In this document: piece after piece, positions 45,342 to 54,718 of the stretch
Numbering within the stretch: position 1 is the first letter of the stretch
How the letters are laid out: each line of letters opens with the position of its first letter
From: Prevotella histicola JCM 15637 = DNF00424
Lineage (GTDB): Bacteria; Bacteroidota; Bacteroidia; Bacteroidales; Bacteroidaceae
Direction: 5' to 3'
DNA: 64,000 nucleotides
Assembly (NCBI RefSeq): GCF_000613925.1
Contig: NZ_BAJX01000002.1
Coordinates: 186,001-250,000, forward strand
Translations under genes and position numbers: made by a program
The notes under the pieces: model-generated
Told to the model about the DNA's origin: nothing
The model's input: the letters and a program-made list of their open reading frames with translations, nothing else
The model's database searches: none

Positions 45342-45917
45342 TTAACCGATCAGTATAATCGTTACACCACGGGCTGCCTGTGCACCCATAACAAGTGCCT
45401 GTTCAATGTCAGCAGTCTTACTTGGACCTGATATAAAACACCCATAGCCATATTCAGGCATGGTGATACGTTCGTAAGCTTCGTGCATATTGTTGACAAT
45501 TTTGTCACGATGTACGAGGATTACCAGCTCTTCTGAAATAAAACAGATGACCTTTTCCTTCATGGTTTGTGGTATCCAGACACATCCATTCTCTGCAACT
45601 GCGACGTCACCTTCGATGATTCCGACGTCAGTACCATTGAGTTCCTGTGCGGATCCGACCGTATCCGGGTTTCGATCAGCCTTGATTCCTTTTACATTCG
45701 ATGCAAACACCTTCGCATTAGGGTAAGCTTTACGGATGATAGCATTGAAATCGTCATTCTTTTTGGCTTCTATTACCTTGCAACCGACGGTCTCACACAT
45801 ATTTATATATTGCTTAACAACGTCTGGATAGGTTATCCCTTTAACGGTTGTCTTGGGCATATCGAACTGCAGAGTAGTGTTTTTACGCAGTTTCTTTAGT
45901 AAATCTTCTTTGTACAT
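45342..45917 (-). CDS. lutC: Lactate utilisation protein C (LUD domain)
   Basis: A 191-residue LUD-domain protein, the smallest partner of the LutABC complex that oxidises L-lactate to pyruvate. Visible: GAQELNGTDVGIIEGDVAVAENGC with the family AENG-x-V(W) stretch, VILVHRDKIVNNMHEAYERI and SGPSKTADIEQALVMGAQAARGVTIILI at the C-terminus (motifs shown in parts). It has no cysteine cluster, as expected. Gene order in the direction of transcription is lutA, lutB, lutC, with 23- and 38-bp gaps. Many Bacteroidota use this complex in lactate-driven respiration. Confidence 0.92.
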   Translation of the reverse strand: MYKEDLLKKLRKNTTLQFDMPKTTVKGITYPDVVKQYINMCETVGCKVIEAKKNDDFNAIIRKAYPNAKVFASNVKGIKADRNPDTVGSAQELNGTDVGIIEGDVAVAENGCVWIPQTMKEKVICFISEELVILVHRDKIVNNMHEAYERITMPEYGYGCFISGPSKTADIEQALVMGAQAARGVTIILIG

Positions 45918-45955
45918 TGCCGTGTTATAATGCGTTTATAAGTAATTATAAATGA

Positions 45956-47344
45956 TTACTTCTTACCCTTTTTGAGTTCATCCATAGCTTGTTTGAAGAT
46001 GGCATGGAATGATTTCTGTGCGAAATGAGGCATGGTGTGCCCGATACTCCATGGGTTCAGCTTGATGTCAGCCAATGATTCTGGGATGTGATTGGCTATT
46101 GGTGAGTTCCGAAGGAGGGCATCATAGACATGATAATTCTCATAAACGGCTTTCATTCCTTCCGCCATTACCATCTTTTCCTTGTTCTCTGTGCCGTATT
46201 TCTCAAGACTTTGACGCCACCGATATATCTGACTGCCTGGTTCAACCTTAGCAGGACAGACACAATCACAACTCAAACAGAGTGAACATGCAGACACATT
46301 GCCACTGTATTTCTTAGGATCATGTATCATTCCGAGATCGACTCCGATAGGACCTGGGATGAAATAGCTATATGAATAACCACCAGAACGCCGATAAACG
46401 GGACACGTATTCATGCAAGCACCACAACGAATACACTTCAATGTCTGCCAATGTTCTGGGTTAGCTATCATGTTACTTCTTCCGTTATCAACCAAAATGA
46501 CATGCATTTCACCACCTGGGCGAGGCTTACGGAAGTGAGATGTGAAGGCAGTAGAGGGTTGTCCGGTACCACTTCGGCTGAGAAGACGGTGGAAAACGGC
46601 TAAGGATGCATAGTCAGGGATGACCTTTTCTATGCCCATAGCTACTATATGCAGCTTAGGAAGTGATGTTGACATATCTGCGTTGCCCTCATTGGTGCAT
46701 ACAACACAGTCACCTGTGGCTGCAATACCAAAGTTACAACCTGTCATTCCAGCATCAGCATCCATGAAATCATTCCTTAAATTCTCACGTCCACAGCGTG
46801 TAAGATAAGTCGGATCATAGTTACCAATCTCCTTTGAGATACCCTTTTCTTCAAACATCTTACCTATTTCTTCACGTGTAAGATGGATGGCTGGCATAAC
46901 AATGTGGGCTGGTCTTAAGTGCATTAACTGTAGAATACGCTCACCGAGATCGGTCTCCACGACATTAATACCTCTTTTAATAAGGTATGGATTGAGCTGA
47001 CATTCCTCCGTAAGCATGGACTTCGACTTTACAAGTTTCCTCACATTGTGGTCCTCAAGTATGCCATAAGCAATCTCATTGAACTCCTGTGCGTCCTTAG
47101 CAAAGTGCACTATGACTCCGTTTTTCTTAAGATTTTCAGTAAACTGGTCAATATAATCAGCTAAATGTGTGGCTGTATGCGCTTTAATCTGGCTGGAATG
47201 TTCGCGTAAGTCCTCCCATTCTGGCAGTTCATGTGCCCTGTCATCACGTTTCTGACGCAATGACCAGAACGTCTGATCATGTCGTGTTACCTTCTCAGGG
47301 TCCTTTAAGAACTCCGCAGCTCGCTTTGAATGATATGTTGACAT
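45956..47344 (-). CDS. lutB: Lactate utilisation iron-sulfur protein B
   Basis: A 462-residue LutB. The N-terminal LUD domain (about residues 60-290) is followed by a ferredoxin-like region with two [4Fe-4S] motifs: CIRCGACMNTCPVYRR (C-x2-C-x2-C-x3-CP) and CSLCLSCDCVCPAKVE. Electrons from lactate oxidation pass through these clusters. The sequence SMLTEECQLNPYL and HLRPAHIVMPAIHLTREEIG belong to the usual LutB core. It is the middle gene of the operon. Confidence 0.95.
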   Translation of the reverse strand: MSTYHSKRAAEFLKDPEKVTRHDQTFWSLRQKRDDRAHELPEWEDLREHSSQIKAHTATHLADYIDQFTENLKKNGVIVHFAKDAQEFNEIAYGILEDHNVRKLVKSKSMLTEECQLNPYLIKRGINVVETDLGERILQLMHLRPAHIVMPAIHLTREEIGKMFEEKGISKEIGNYDPTYLTRCGRENLRNDFMDADAGMTGCNFGIAATGDCVVCTNEGNADMSTSLPKLHIVAMGIEKVIPDYASLAVFHRLLSRSGTGQPSTAFTSHFRKPRPGGEMHVILVDNGRSNMIANPEHWQTLKCIRCGACMNTCPVYRRSGGYSYSYFIPGPIGVDLGMIHDPKKYSGNVSACSLCLSCDCVCPAKVEPGSQIYRWRQSLEKYGTENKEKMVMAEGMKAVYENYHVYDALLRNSPIANHIPESLADIKLNPWSIGHTMPHFAQKSFHAIFKQAMDELKKGKK

Positions 47345-47367
47345 ATTATCTTTTTTCTTCTTCCTTA

Positions 47368-48120
47368 TTATATATCACCTTTTAATATATTACAGTCAGC
47401 AGCCAAGATCTCTGCTACATGCATGAATTTAATAGGATATTTCTTTTTATTAGCTATCCCTTGCATGTGCATAAGACATGAACTATCAGAACCCGTGATG
47501 ACCTCTGCGCCTGTAGCCATGTGTCTTTGAACCTTGTCAGTACCCATTCTGGTGCTTACTTGTGGCTCTTCTACAGCGAACATACCGCCGAAACCACAGC
47601 ATTCATCCTTGCGTTCGGGTTCCTTAACGGTTATTCCTTCCTTAAGATTCAGTAGGTCTAAAATCTTATTATAAGGTGGAATATTCTCTTCTGAAGGTGC
47701 ACTAAGGAGTAATTCTCGTACTCCGTGGCAGGAATTATGTACTGATACGACATGTGGGAAACTACCTGGTAGTTCCTTAACCTTTAAGACATCATGCAAG
47801 AATTCAACCAATTCTATTGCTTTCTTAGGCGTCTTACATTCGTGATCGAGTATCTGTGGGTAGTTAACACGTACAAAAGCAGCACATGATACACTTGGTA
47901 TTACCACATAATCAAATTCTTTAAAGTTCTTCTCAAAGCGTTCTGCTAAATGTCCTGACATACGTTGGAAACCGCCGTTTGCCATTGGTTGCCCGCAACA
48001 AGTCTGGTGTTCGGGATATACAACATCTACCTTTAGTTTCTTTAGAAGCCTATAAGTTGCTACGCCAACCTGTGGAAACAGGGCGTCGACGTAGCAAGGA
48101 ATAAAGAGTCCAACTCTCAT
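47368..48120 (-). CDS. lutA: Lactate utilisation protein A (CCG-domain oxidoreductase)
   Basis: A 250-residue LutA with two cysteine-rich CCG domains that bind iron-sulfur clusters or act with LutB: PEHQTCCGQPMANGG (first) and ERKDECCGFGGMFAVEEPQV (second), with FIPCYVDALFPQVG at the N-terminus and GADVITGSDSSC-like AEVITGSDSSCLMHMQG. A frame extending up to 48324 exists but the family begins at MRVGLFIPCYVD (ATG 48120), and the promoter at 48153-48160 supports this. First gene of lutABC. Confidence 0.94.
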   Translation of the reverse strand: MRVGLFIPCYVDALFPQVGVATYRLLKKLKVDVVYPEHQTCCGQPMANGGFQRMSGHLAERFEKNFKEFDYVVIPSVSCAAFVRVNYPQILDHECKTPKKAIELVEFLHDVLKVKELPGSFPHVVSVHNSCHGVRELLLSAPSEENIPPYNKILDLLNLKEGITVKEPERKDECCGFGGMFAVEEPQVSTRMGTDKVQRHMATGAEVITGSDSSCLMHMQGIANKKKYPIKFMHVAEILAADCNILKGDI

Positions 48121-48152
48121 AATGATATATTTTCTTGTTCGTTTGCGTGCTA

Positions 48153-48160
48153 CAAATTTA
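48153..48160 (-). promoter_or_regulatory. -7 element of lutABC
   Basis: TAAATTTG on the - strand, 33 bp upstream of ATG 48120. No clear -33 box. Confidence 0.5.
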
Positions 48161-48245
48161 CGAAATAAAACCATTATATGAAAGGAATTACAGAAAAAAT
48201 AGCCCCTAAAATTTTCCATGTAACGCACCTGTGAAATATTTTTCT

Positions 48246-48253
48246 TATCTTTG
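48246..48253 (+). promoter_or_regulatory. -7 element of topB
   Basis: TATCTTTG followed by CACAGG, 35 bp before ATG 48288. Confidence 0.55.
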
Positions 48254-48287
48254 CACAGGTGAAAAGAGGACCGAATAAGAAGAAACA

Positions 48288-50192
48288 ATGAAAGTTTGTA
48301 TAGCAGAGAAACCAAGTGTTGCAAGGGATATTGCCCGTATTCTCGGTGCCAATAAGTCTTGTGACGGATATATGGAAGGCAATGGTTACCAGGTAACCTG
48401 GACCTTTGGCCACCTTTGTGAGCTGAAGGAACCCAATGATTATTCCGAGAATTGGAAGCATTGGAGCCTTGCTGCCCTCCCGATGATTCCTCCTCGGTTT
48501 GGCATAAAGCTAATAGAAGATGAAGGAATCAAGAAACAATTCGCTGTAATAGAGAAGCTTTACCATGCCGCAGATGAGATTATTAACTGCGGAGATGCTG
48601 GACAAGAGGGTGAACTTATCCAACGTTGGGTGATGCAAAAGGCTGGAGTGAAGTGCCCCGTGAAGCGATTGTGGATCTCATCTATGACAGATGAGGCTAT
48701 ACGTGAGGGCTTTGCAAGTCTGAAAGAGCAGGATGTGTATCAGCCTCTGTACCTTGCCGGACTCTCACGTGCCATTGGTGACTGGCTGTTAGGTATGAAT
48801 GCCACACGCCTTTATACGCTTAAATATGGCAATAATAACTATGGTAAGGGACAGGTTCTGTCCATCGGACGTGTGCAAACACCAACGCTTGCGCTTATTG
48901 TACAGCGACAAAAGGAGATAAATAACTTCAAACCCGAACCTTATTGGGTGCTTGCTACGGTGTATAGGGATACACAGTTCACGGCAACAAAGGGTAAATT
49001 CACTTCTAAAGAGGAAGGAGAGAAGGCTTTCTCCACCATTGAAGGGAAGCCTTTTACCATCACTAATGTTACGAAGAAGAAGGGAACGGAACAGCCTAAG
49101 CAGCTTTATGACCTTACTTCATTGCAGGTTGACTGTAACCGGAAGTATGGGTACTCTGCCGAAATGACGCTGAACACGATTCAAAGTCTCTATGAGAAGA
49201 AGCTTACTACCTATCCACGTGTGGATACACAGTACCTTCCTGATGATGTTTACCCCAAGTGTCCACAGACAATGAACGGACTTTTCCAGACTGCTTTTGC
49301 TGGGAAACGCCCTTATGCAGAGCTTGTGAAGGCACTGGGAGGTAAGCCTTTACCAAAGTCGAAGCGTGTTTTTGATGGCTCAAAGGTGACCGATCACCAT
49401 GCAATCATCCCTACTGGCATACCGCCACAGGGGCTTACTGATGCGGAAAAGAACGTCTATGACCTCATAGCACGGCGTTTCATTGCAGCCTTCTATCCTG
49501 ATTGTAAGTTCTCAACGACCACTGTCATCGGCGAAGTGGACGGGATTGAGTTTAAGGTTACGGGCAAAGAGATCCTCGATCAGGGCTGGCGTGTGGTGTT
49601 TGCTACTCCAAACGCTACAAAGGAAACGGGTATAACGGAGGAACAATCAGCAGGAAACGGTGATGCATCTGCCAAGGATTCCTCTGCTGTAGAGCCTGTG
49701 AGCGAAGTCACCCTACCCTCTTTCACCAAAGGAGAGACGGGTCCTCACACCCCAACACTCACTGAAAAGCAAACCACACCACCCAAACATTACACTGAAG
49801 CATCCTTGTTGCGTGCCATGGAGACGGCTGGTAAGCTGGTAGATGATGACACTTTGCGTGCAGCACTGAAGGAAAACGGTATCGGTCGACCCTCTTCCCG
49901 TGCGGGAATCATTGAGACTTTGTTCAAGAGACATTATATATGTAGGAAGAGAAAGAACCTTGAAGCAACAGAAACAGGCATCGCTCTCATTGATACCATA
50001 CGTGAGAAACTACTCATTTCGGCTGAGTTGACAGGTATATGGGAGAAGAAACTACGTGATATAGAGCATAAGAAATATGATGCCGGACAGTTTATCAACG
50101 AGTTAAAAGAGCAGATTAACAATATTGTCAATGATGTCCTCGCTGATAACTCCAACCGAAAGATAGGTCAGGGGGACGTAAATAAGAAATAG
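48288..50192 (+). CDS. topB: DNA topoisomerase III
   Basis: A 634-residue type IA topoisomerase. Toprim domain with Glu7 ([20 protein letters not shown]) and Asp103/Glu107/Glu109 in [15 protein letters not shown]; active-site Tyr309 in [11 protein letters not shown]; then [18 protein letters not shown] and [13 protein letters not shown] typical of the family. The enzyme relaxes and decatenates DNA. A low-complexity insert rich in Ser/Thr/Pro (about residues 455-500) precedes the [16 protein letters not shown] motif. No zinc fingers follow, as in TopB. Many chromosomal copies in Bacteroidota are housekeeping; nothing around it points to an integrative element. Confidence 0.94.
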   Translation: MKVCIAEKPSVARDIARILGANKSCDGYMEGNGYQVTWTFGHLCELKEPNDYSENWKHWSLAALPMIPPRFGIKLIEDEGIKKQFAVIEKLYHAADEIINCGDAGQEGELIQRWVMQKAGVKCPVKRLWISSMTDEAIREGFASLKEQDVYQPLYLAGLSRAIGDWLLGMNATRLYTLKYGNNNYGKGQVLSIGRVQTPTLALIVQRQKEINNFKPEPYWVLATVYRDTQFTATKGKFTSKEEGEKAFSTIEGKPFTITNVTKKKGTEQPKQLYDLTSLQVDCNRKYGYSAEMTLNTIQSLYEKKLTTYPRVDTQYLPDDVYPKCPQTMNGLFQTAFAGKRPYAELVKALGGKPLPKSKRVFDGSKVTDHHAIIPTGIPPQGLTDAEKNVYDLIARRFIAAFYPDCKFSTTTVIGEVDGIEFKVTGKEILDQGWRVVFATPNATKETGITEEQSAGNGDASAKDSSAVEPVSEVTLPSFTKGETGPHTPTLTEKQTTPPKHYTEASLLRAMETAGKLVDDDTLRAALKENGIGRPSSRAGIIETLFKRHYICRKRKNLEATETGIALIDTIREKLLISAELTGIWEKKLRDIEHKKYDAGQFINELKEQINNIVNDVLADNSNRKIGQGDVNKK

Positions 50193-50231
50193 AAAGCATA
50201 TGGATGAAAAAAATCATCCATATGCTTTTTT
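50193..50231 (+). terminator. topB terminator
   Basis: AAAGCATATGGATGA (50193-50207) pairs with TCATCCATATGCTTT (50214-50228) and ends in a T run. It begins directly after the topB stop codon. Confidence 0.92.
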
Positions 50232-50247
50232 TATGTAAAATATTACC

Positions 50248-50255
50248 TATCTTTG
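50248..50255 (+). promoter_or_regulatory. -7 element of fhs
   Basis: TATCTTTG followed by TCGC, 27 bp before ATG 50282; it lies inside an upstream reading-frame extension and so supports the later start. Confidence 0.55.
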
Positions 50256-50281
50256 TCGCATCATCAATATATTATGTAACT

Positions 50282-51949
50282 ATGAAATCTGATATTGAAA
50301 TTGCACGCTCATGTAAAATGAAGCGGATCGAGGACGTTGCTAAGTCAGTTGGCATAGCATCGGATGAGTTAGAACACTATGGTAAATACATGGCAAAGGT
50401 CCCTCTCTCTTTGATTGACGAAGACCAGGTATCCCGTAACAAGCTTATTCTTGTTACTTCTATTTCCCCTACTCGTGCCGGTATTGGTAAAACAACGGTT
50501 AGTATAGGCCTTTCTATGGCGCTGAACCGTATCGGTAAGCGCTCAGTGTTGGCTCTTCGTGAGCCAAGTCTTGGTCCTTGCTTCGGAATGAAGGGTGGTG
50601 CAGCTGGTGGAGGATATGCCCAGGTGGTACCAATGGAGAAGATCAACCTGCATTTCACGGGTGATTTCCATGCCATTACCAGTGCTCACGACATGATAGC
50701 AGCGCTACTTGACAATTACATCTACCAGCATCGGAGCGAAGGATTCACACTGAAAGAAGTGCTTTGGAGGCGTGTTCTGGATGTCAATGACCGTAGTTTG
50801 CGTAATATTGTTACTGGTTTAGGGGCTGCAACGGATGGTTTACCAAGTCAATCGGGCTTTGATATCACACCAGCAAGTGAGATTATGGCTGCATTATGCC
50901 TTGCTGACAGTGAAGCCGACCTACGTCGTCGTATCGAAAACATGGTGTTGGGCATCAAGTTCAATGATGAACCGTTTACCGTTAAGGACCTTGGTGTGGC
51001 TGGGGCTATCACCGTTCTGTTAATGGATGCACTGAAACCAAACCTTGTACAGACGCTTGAAGGGACGGCAGCGTTCGTACATGGCGGTCCGTTTGCTAAC
51101 ATTGCGCATGGCTGTAACAGTCTTGTTGCAACGAAGATGGCAATGTCTTTGAGCGATTATGCCGTCACTGAAGCTGGCTTCGGAGCCGATTTAGGTGCAG
51201 AGAAGTTCCTTGATATCAAGTGTCGTAAGGCTGAGATATATCCTCGTGTGACTGTTCTTGTCACCACATTGCGTGGCTTGAAGATGCACGGAGGGCTCAC
51301 TGAAGGCAACACACGTGAGCAGGAACGCGAAGCATTGGTGCAAGGTTTTGCCAATCTTGACCGTCATGTAGAGAACATGCAACGCTTTGGTCAGCCTGTA
51401 GTAGTGACCCTTAACCGCTATGGAGACGATACTGACGAGGAAATCTCTCTCCTTGCAGAGCATTGTAAGCTGTTAGGTGTTGGCTTTGCAGAGAACAATG
51501 TCTTCATGAAAGGTGGTGAAGGAGCTGAGGACCTGGCACGTCTTGTTGTTGAAACGATTGATAAGCGCGGTGCAAAGGCTATCAACATGAGCTATGCTGA
51601 TGATGAGACAATTGAGGAGAAGGTGACGAAGATTGCCCAGAATGTCTATGGTGCACGTTCGGTTATCCTGAAGAAAGCAGCGCAGAAGAAGCTCGCTCGT
51701 ATTCGTGCCTGGGGCATGGAGCGTTTCCCAGTATGTATTGCTAAGACGCAATTCTCCTTCAGTGAGGACCCAACACAGATTGGTGTAGCTAAGAATTTCG
51801 ACATAACTATTCGTGACTTTGTCATCAATGGCGGTTCAGAGATGATTGTTGCCATTGCTGGAGACATGATGCGTATGCCTGGATTGCCTAAGATTCCGCA
51901 GGCAGAAAAGATTGATATTGTGCGTGGACAGATAGAAGGTCTGGCATAA
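50282..51949 (+). CDS. fhs: Formate-tetrahydrofolate ligase
   Basis: A 555-residue enzyme that makes 10-formyl-tetrahydrofolate from formate, THF and ATP in one-carbon metabolism. P-loop [18 protein letters not shown] (about residues 63-80), both PROSITE-type signatures [14 protein letters not shown] and [16 protein letters not shown], and the THF-site region further on. The length matches the family (about 556). ATG 50282 is used because the preceding 26 codons run through the promoter. It has its own terminator-bounded transcript. Confidence 0.97.
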   Translation: MKSDIEIARSCKMKRIEDVAKSVGIASDELEHYGKYMAKVPLSLIDEDQVSRNKLILVTSISPTRAGIGKTTVSIGLSMALNRIGKRSVLALREPSLGPCFGMKGGAAGGGYAQVVPMEKINLHFTGDFHAITSAHDMIAALLDNYIYQHRSEGFTLKEVLWRRVLDVNDRSLRNIVTGLGAATDGLPSQSGFDITPASEIMAALCLADSEADLRRRIENMVLGIKFNDEPFTVKDLGVAGAITVLLMDALKPNLVQTLEGTAAFVHGGPFANIAHGCNSLVATKMAMSLSDYAVTEAGFGADLGAEKFLDIKCRKAEIYPRVTVLVTTLRGLKMHGGLTEGNTREQEREALVQGFANLDRHVENMQRFGQPVVVTLNRYGDDTDEEISLLAEHCKLLGVGFAENNVFMKGGEGAEDLARLVVETIDKRGAKAINMSYADDETIEEKVTKIAQNVYGARSVILKKAAQKKLARIRAWGMERFPVCIAKTQFSFSEDPTQIGVAKNFDITIRDFVINGGSEMIVAIAGDMMRMPGLPKIPQAEKIDIVRGQIEGLA

Positions 51950-52040
51950 TAGACGGTTGTAAATGATTTAAAACTATTGATAATTAGATTTTAATTAAAG
52001 TATTTCTTTAATCAAAAGATTATAGATTACTGCAAATCCG

Positions 52041-52077
52041 ACGGCTGATAACATGGTTATCAGCCGTTGTTGTTGTT
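52041..52077 (+). terminator. Possible fhs terminator
   Basis: ACGGCTGATAAC (52041-52052) pairs with GTTATCAGCCGT (52056-52067) around a 3-base loop; the following TGTTGTTGTT is T-rich but not a clean run. Confidence 0.6.
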
Positions 52078-52123
52078 ATGAAGTGTGGTTTTTCGACAGA
52101 TAAATCATAACACTGTTTGATGC

Positions 52124-52364
52124 TACGAAATAATCTTACAGAAAAAGAAACATGCTTACGTGAAAATAAGGGGAAATCCTTTTATTTTCGTCTTTGTAAC
52201 CTTCAGTGTTTCAAACGATTACAAAAGGCAAAGTAAAAGGGCGTCTTTTACGTTGCAAAAGGGCACCTTTTGAAGTGTAAAAGGGCATCTTTTACTTTAC
52301 AAAAGGGCGTCTTTTAGAAGTCAAAAGAGCCTCTTTTGTTTTCCCAATGTGAATATATTTTACA
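52124..52364 (-). repeat. Composite 22-bp element, copy G (reversed)
   Basis: On the - strand: left box from 52364 (TGTAAAATATATTCACA), five units 52337-52228, 2 bp, palindrome 52225-52193 (+ strand arms TTTGTAACC and GATTACAAA), 52-bp linker, right box from 52140 (TGTAAGATTATTTCGTA). Box spacing 224 bp. Centres on the - strand: AGGCT, ACGCC, ATGCC, GTGCC, ACGCC. It lies between the converging fhs and muramidase genes. Confidence 0.9.
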
Positions 52365-52410
52365 GTGATGTGTTCTTCTTGTATTGATGAGACTATGCTG
52401 ATAGCCATGT

Positions 52411-53199
52411 CTATGGTTGTTTAATATCCTCCAATGTCACCCCTTCGCGTAGCTGATTGATGTCTACATAGTTCCAGATACCACGTACCCTGCCCCGCTT
52501 ACTCGACTGCCAGATGTCATACTTTGCTGTCCCCAGTTCGGGAGGAAGGTTGTAATTGGCAATGAAAAGATGATAATGATTGAATTCAGGGTACAGGTTT
52601 AGATGGTAATATGCCTCATTGGTATAGATCATTGGTGATACTCCCGTGCGTTCTTTTACCAAACGAATGAATTCAGCGAGGTTCTTTTGAATGATGGAAC
52701 GGCTCCAACCGCGTGTCCCATCCTCCTCAATATCCACCAATAAGAGCAGGTCCTGTGCCTGAAGGTCAATGTTTGAGAGGAAGTTATCCACCTGTTTTGC
52801 CATGGAAGTACGCCGAGACAGGAAGTGATAAGAGCCCACGAGGAGGTCATGTTTCTTGGCTTCATCAAAGTTTCGTTTGTAGAATGGGTCAACAATCGAG
52901 CTGCCTTCCGTTGCTTTTATGTAGACAAACTGCAGCTGAGGGTTCTCATCAACCAGCTCATCCCAGTGGATTTTACCTTGATGACGCGATATGTCAAGTC
53001 CTTCAAAGTCCTTTGAGTAGGGTCCTTTCGTCAGGTCATGAAAAGGCCACTGGTCACTTATGGTCTCGTGATGCTTGTGCCATGGCTTGAGATCGATGAT
53101 GAGAATAGTGGCAAGAGCCAGTATTGCTATACCAACCCATACCCATCTGTTCTTGTTGTTACGCCCTTTCCTGCTGCGTCTGCGTCTCTTTCTTGCCAT
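52411..53199 (-). CDS. GH25 muramidase (lysozyme), membrane-anchored
   Basis: A 262-residue glycoside hydrolase family 25 protein that cleaves the MurNAc-GlcNAc bond of peptidoglycan. A very basic start (MARKRRRRSRKGRNNKNRW) is followed by one membrane helix (VGIAILALATILIIDL, about residues 20-36), so the catalytic domain sits in the periplasm attached to the inner membrane. Active-site residues: FEGLDISRHQGKIHW (Asp), FVYIKATEGSS (Glu), LLLVDIEEDGTRG (Asp-x-Glu). C-terminal IWQSSKRGRVRGI and DINQLREG are typical. ATG 53199 is preferred over 53241. Peptidoglycan remodelling is the likely role. Confidence 0.93.
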   Translation of the reverse strand: MARKRRRRSRKGRNNKNRWVWVGIAILALATILIIDLKPWHKHHETISDQWPFHDLTKGPYSKDFEGLDISRHQGKIHWDELVDENPQLQFVYIKATEGSSIVDPFYKRNFDEAKKHDLLVGSYHFLSRRTSMAKQVDNFLSNIDLQAQDLLLLVDIEEDGTRGWSRSIIQKNLAEFIRLVKERTGVSPMIYTNEAYYHLNLYPEFNHYHLFIANYNLPPELGTAKYDIWQSSKRGRVRGIWNYVDINQLREGVTLEDIKQP

Positions 53200-53261
53200 A
53201 GCTGATTCGTGTGTAGATAGACAATGACGCCTTCTGAGCATCCGTTTGTCCTAAACTTGCG

Positions 53262-53269
53262 CAAAGGTA
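53262..53269 (-). promoter_or_regulatory. -7 element of the muramidase gene
   Basis: TACCTTTG on the - strand, 62 bp before ATG 53199. Confidence 0.5.
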
Positions 53270-53320
53270 GATAAAGTTTTCGGAAATGGCAAGTGCCGTT
53301 GTGGACATTCTGTTATAGCC

Positions 53321-53368
53321 AAAGAAAAAGGCTTTGACTTCTTATTAAACAAGAAAGTCAAAGCCTTT
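53321..53368 (-). terminator. Terminator of the poly-Asp protein gene
   Basis: The stem AAAGGCTTTGACTT (53327-53340) pairs with AAGTCAAAGCCTTT (53355-53368); on the - strand it is followed by TTCTTTGG. Confidence 0.88.
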
Positions 53369-53387
53369 GCTAATCAGCTATATATAT

Positions 53388-53822
53388 TTAGTCGTCGTCA
53401 TCATCATCGTCGTCATCGTATCTTTTGTACTTATAGCAGCGTTTGTCATAACGTTTCCGCATTCTTTTCTCCCATTTCTTAGCGTCATCCTTGCGTATAC
53501 CGCATATATAGCAGCGTCCGTCATCGAATCTGTGTTGGTGAGCTGGAACGCTGGAGCCGTAAGGATTTTGCTGTCTTGATGATGGAACCCATACCCATCT
53601 GCCGCCGTCCCACACCCATTGTCCTCTGTTCCAAGCCGTAGAACTCCGTTTTCTATCGTATCTTCGGTCATATCTTCTTTGTTGCATAGCCCTACGTGCT
53701 TCTGCATCAATCTGTCTCATTCGTGCCTGATCACGCTCAAAAGTTGTGTTTTCTTGAGCAAACCCCGCTGTCACACTTGCCATCATGATAGCAAAAAGTG
53801 CTAATCTAATTAATCTTTGCAT
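53388..53822 (-). CDS. Exported protein with Cys/His site and nine-Asp tail
   Basis: A 144-residue protein of unknown function. Signal peptide residues 1-22 (ending VTAGFAQ). Next comes an Arg/Gln-rich helix (RDQARMRQIDAEARRAMQQR), a Trp-rich segment with repeated WVWDGGRWVWVP, and a possible metal site HQHRFDDGRCYICG. The C-terminus alternates Lys/Arg/Tyr and ends in nine consecutive Asp (residues 136-144), coded by mixed GAC/GAT triplets, which suggests selection at protein level rather than simple slippage. The tail could bind calcium, iron or mineral. It has its own terminator and a -7 box TATTTTTG at 53878-53885. Confidence 0.8.
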   Translation of the reverse strand: MQRLIRLALFAIMMASVTAGFAQENTTFERDQARMRQIDAEARRAMQQRRYDRRYDRKRSSTAWNRGQWVWDGGRWVWVPSSRQQNPYGSSVPAHQHRFDDGRCYICGIRKDDAKKWEKRMRKRYDKRCYKYKRYDDDDDDDDD

Positions 53823-54019
53823 AGTTTGTTCTTTCTTTTATCATCCTTTCGGATGTGGTTAAACATTGTTTGACGCAGCAAAAATAAGGTTTAAATGACA
53901 GCTTCCTCACGGTGGAATCCATAAATATGTATAGGATTTTCCCCATGTTATGGAGGGAAAAACACTACCCGTCTGTACGCCTTGTTCTTGTATTACTTTG
54001 TAATTTTTATGCTAAAGAG

Positions 54020-54050
54020 TTGGTTTTCAGGAATATTTTTCTTATCTTTG
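54020..54050 (+). promoter_or_regulatory. Promoter of the lysozyme-like protein gene
   Basis: TTG at 54020-54022, 20 bp, TATCTTTG at 54043-54050. The leader to ATG 54160 would be about 100 bases; nothing structured stands out in it. Bases 53886-54019 hold nothing recognisable. Confidence 0.7.
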
Positions 54051-54159
54051 TCGCCGTTAACATGGAACTCAGGCGTGGTGGTAACTCATTCTCACATAGG
54101 AACACGCCGTAGAGAGTACCTCACTTGAAGTACTTTTCCAAGGTTCCGGAAAGCTTTTT

Positions 54160-54588
54160 ATGATGAGAATAATTAAAGTAGTAAGTATTTGTTTCTTAAT
54201 GATTCTGGCATCAACTACGGTTCATGCCAACGTATTCGTGAAAGGTGACGGATTTAATTGGGGCCCAGTAATGGACGCAATTATCCAGCTTGAGAGTAAA
54301 GGAAATGCTATGGCAGTCAACGGTTCATACGTTGGTGTGCTGCAAATCTCCCCTGTCATCGTAAAAGAGTGTAACAATATCCTGAAGAGTAAAGGCAGTA
54401 AGAAGCGCTTTTCACTCTCTGATCGTTACAACGCAACGAAGTCAAGAGAGATGTTTGTCATCATTCAGTCGTTCCATAATCCACTGAATAGTGTTGAAAA
54501 GGCCATTCGCCTTTGGAGCGGAGGTATACGATATAACATTGCAAAGACTCAGGCTTATCTTCGGAAAGTAATGCAAATCATGCGTTAA
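54160..54588 (+). CDS. Exported lysozyme/transglycosylase-like protein
   Basis: A 142-residue protein with a signal peptide (residues 1-23, ending TVHAN). The mature domain begins FNWGPVMDAIIQLESKGNAM, where the Glu of LESKGN is the expected catalytic acid of lytic transglycosylase-like folds, followed by GSYVGVLQISPVIVKECN (the GxxQIxP pattern) and LSDRYNATKSREMF. A C-terminal AIRLWSGGIRYNIAKTQAYL completes the fold. It probably cuts peptidoglycan in the periplasm, but it is smaller than Slt enzymes. ATG 54163 is an equal alternative. Confidence 0.83.
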   Translation: MMRIIKVVSICFLMILASTTVHANVFVKGDGFNWGPVMDAIIQLESKGNAMAVNGSYVGVLQISPVIVKECNNILKSKGSKKRFSLSDRYNATKSREMFVIIQSFHNPLNSVEKAIRLWSGGIRYNIAKTQAYLRKVMQIMR

Positions 54589-54622
54589 TACACGCCAGAA
54601 TATTAAGAAAGAACCTCTTATT

Positions 54623-54665
54623 AAAAGCCCGGCTATCTTCCTTGTGAGTAGATAACCGGGCTTTT
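54623..54665 (+). terminator. Terminator after the lysozyme-like gene
   Basis: AAAAGCCCGGCTATCT (54623-54638) pairs with AGATAACCGGGCTTTT (54650-54665, one mismatch), followed by CTTTT. Confidence 0.9.
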
Positions 54666-54690
54666 CTTTTATTATCTGTCGCTTTTTTGT

Positions 54691-54698
54691 TAATTTTG
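54691..54698 (+). promoter_or_regulatory. -7 element of the SGNH hydrolase gene
   Basis: TAATTTTG followed by CAGTG, 21 bp before ATG 54719. Confidence 0.5.
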
Positions 54699-54718
54699 CA
54701 GTGTAAATTGATGGTTAT

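Noticed and set aside
48288-50192. topB as part of an integrative conjugative element
   Set aside because: No tra, mob or integrase genes nearby and composition does not change; treated as chromosomal.
53912-54112. 66-codon frame before the lysozyme-like gene
   Set aside because: It spans the promoter at 54020-54050 and has no protein character.
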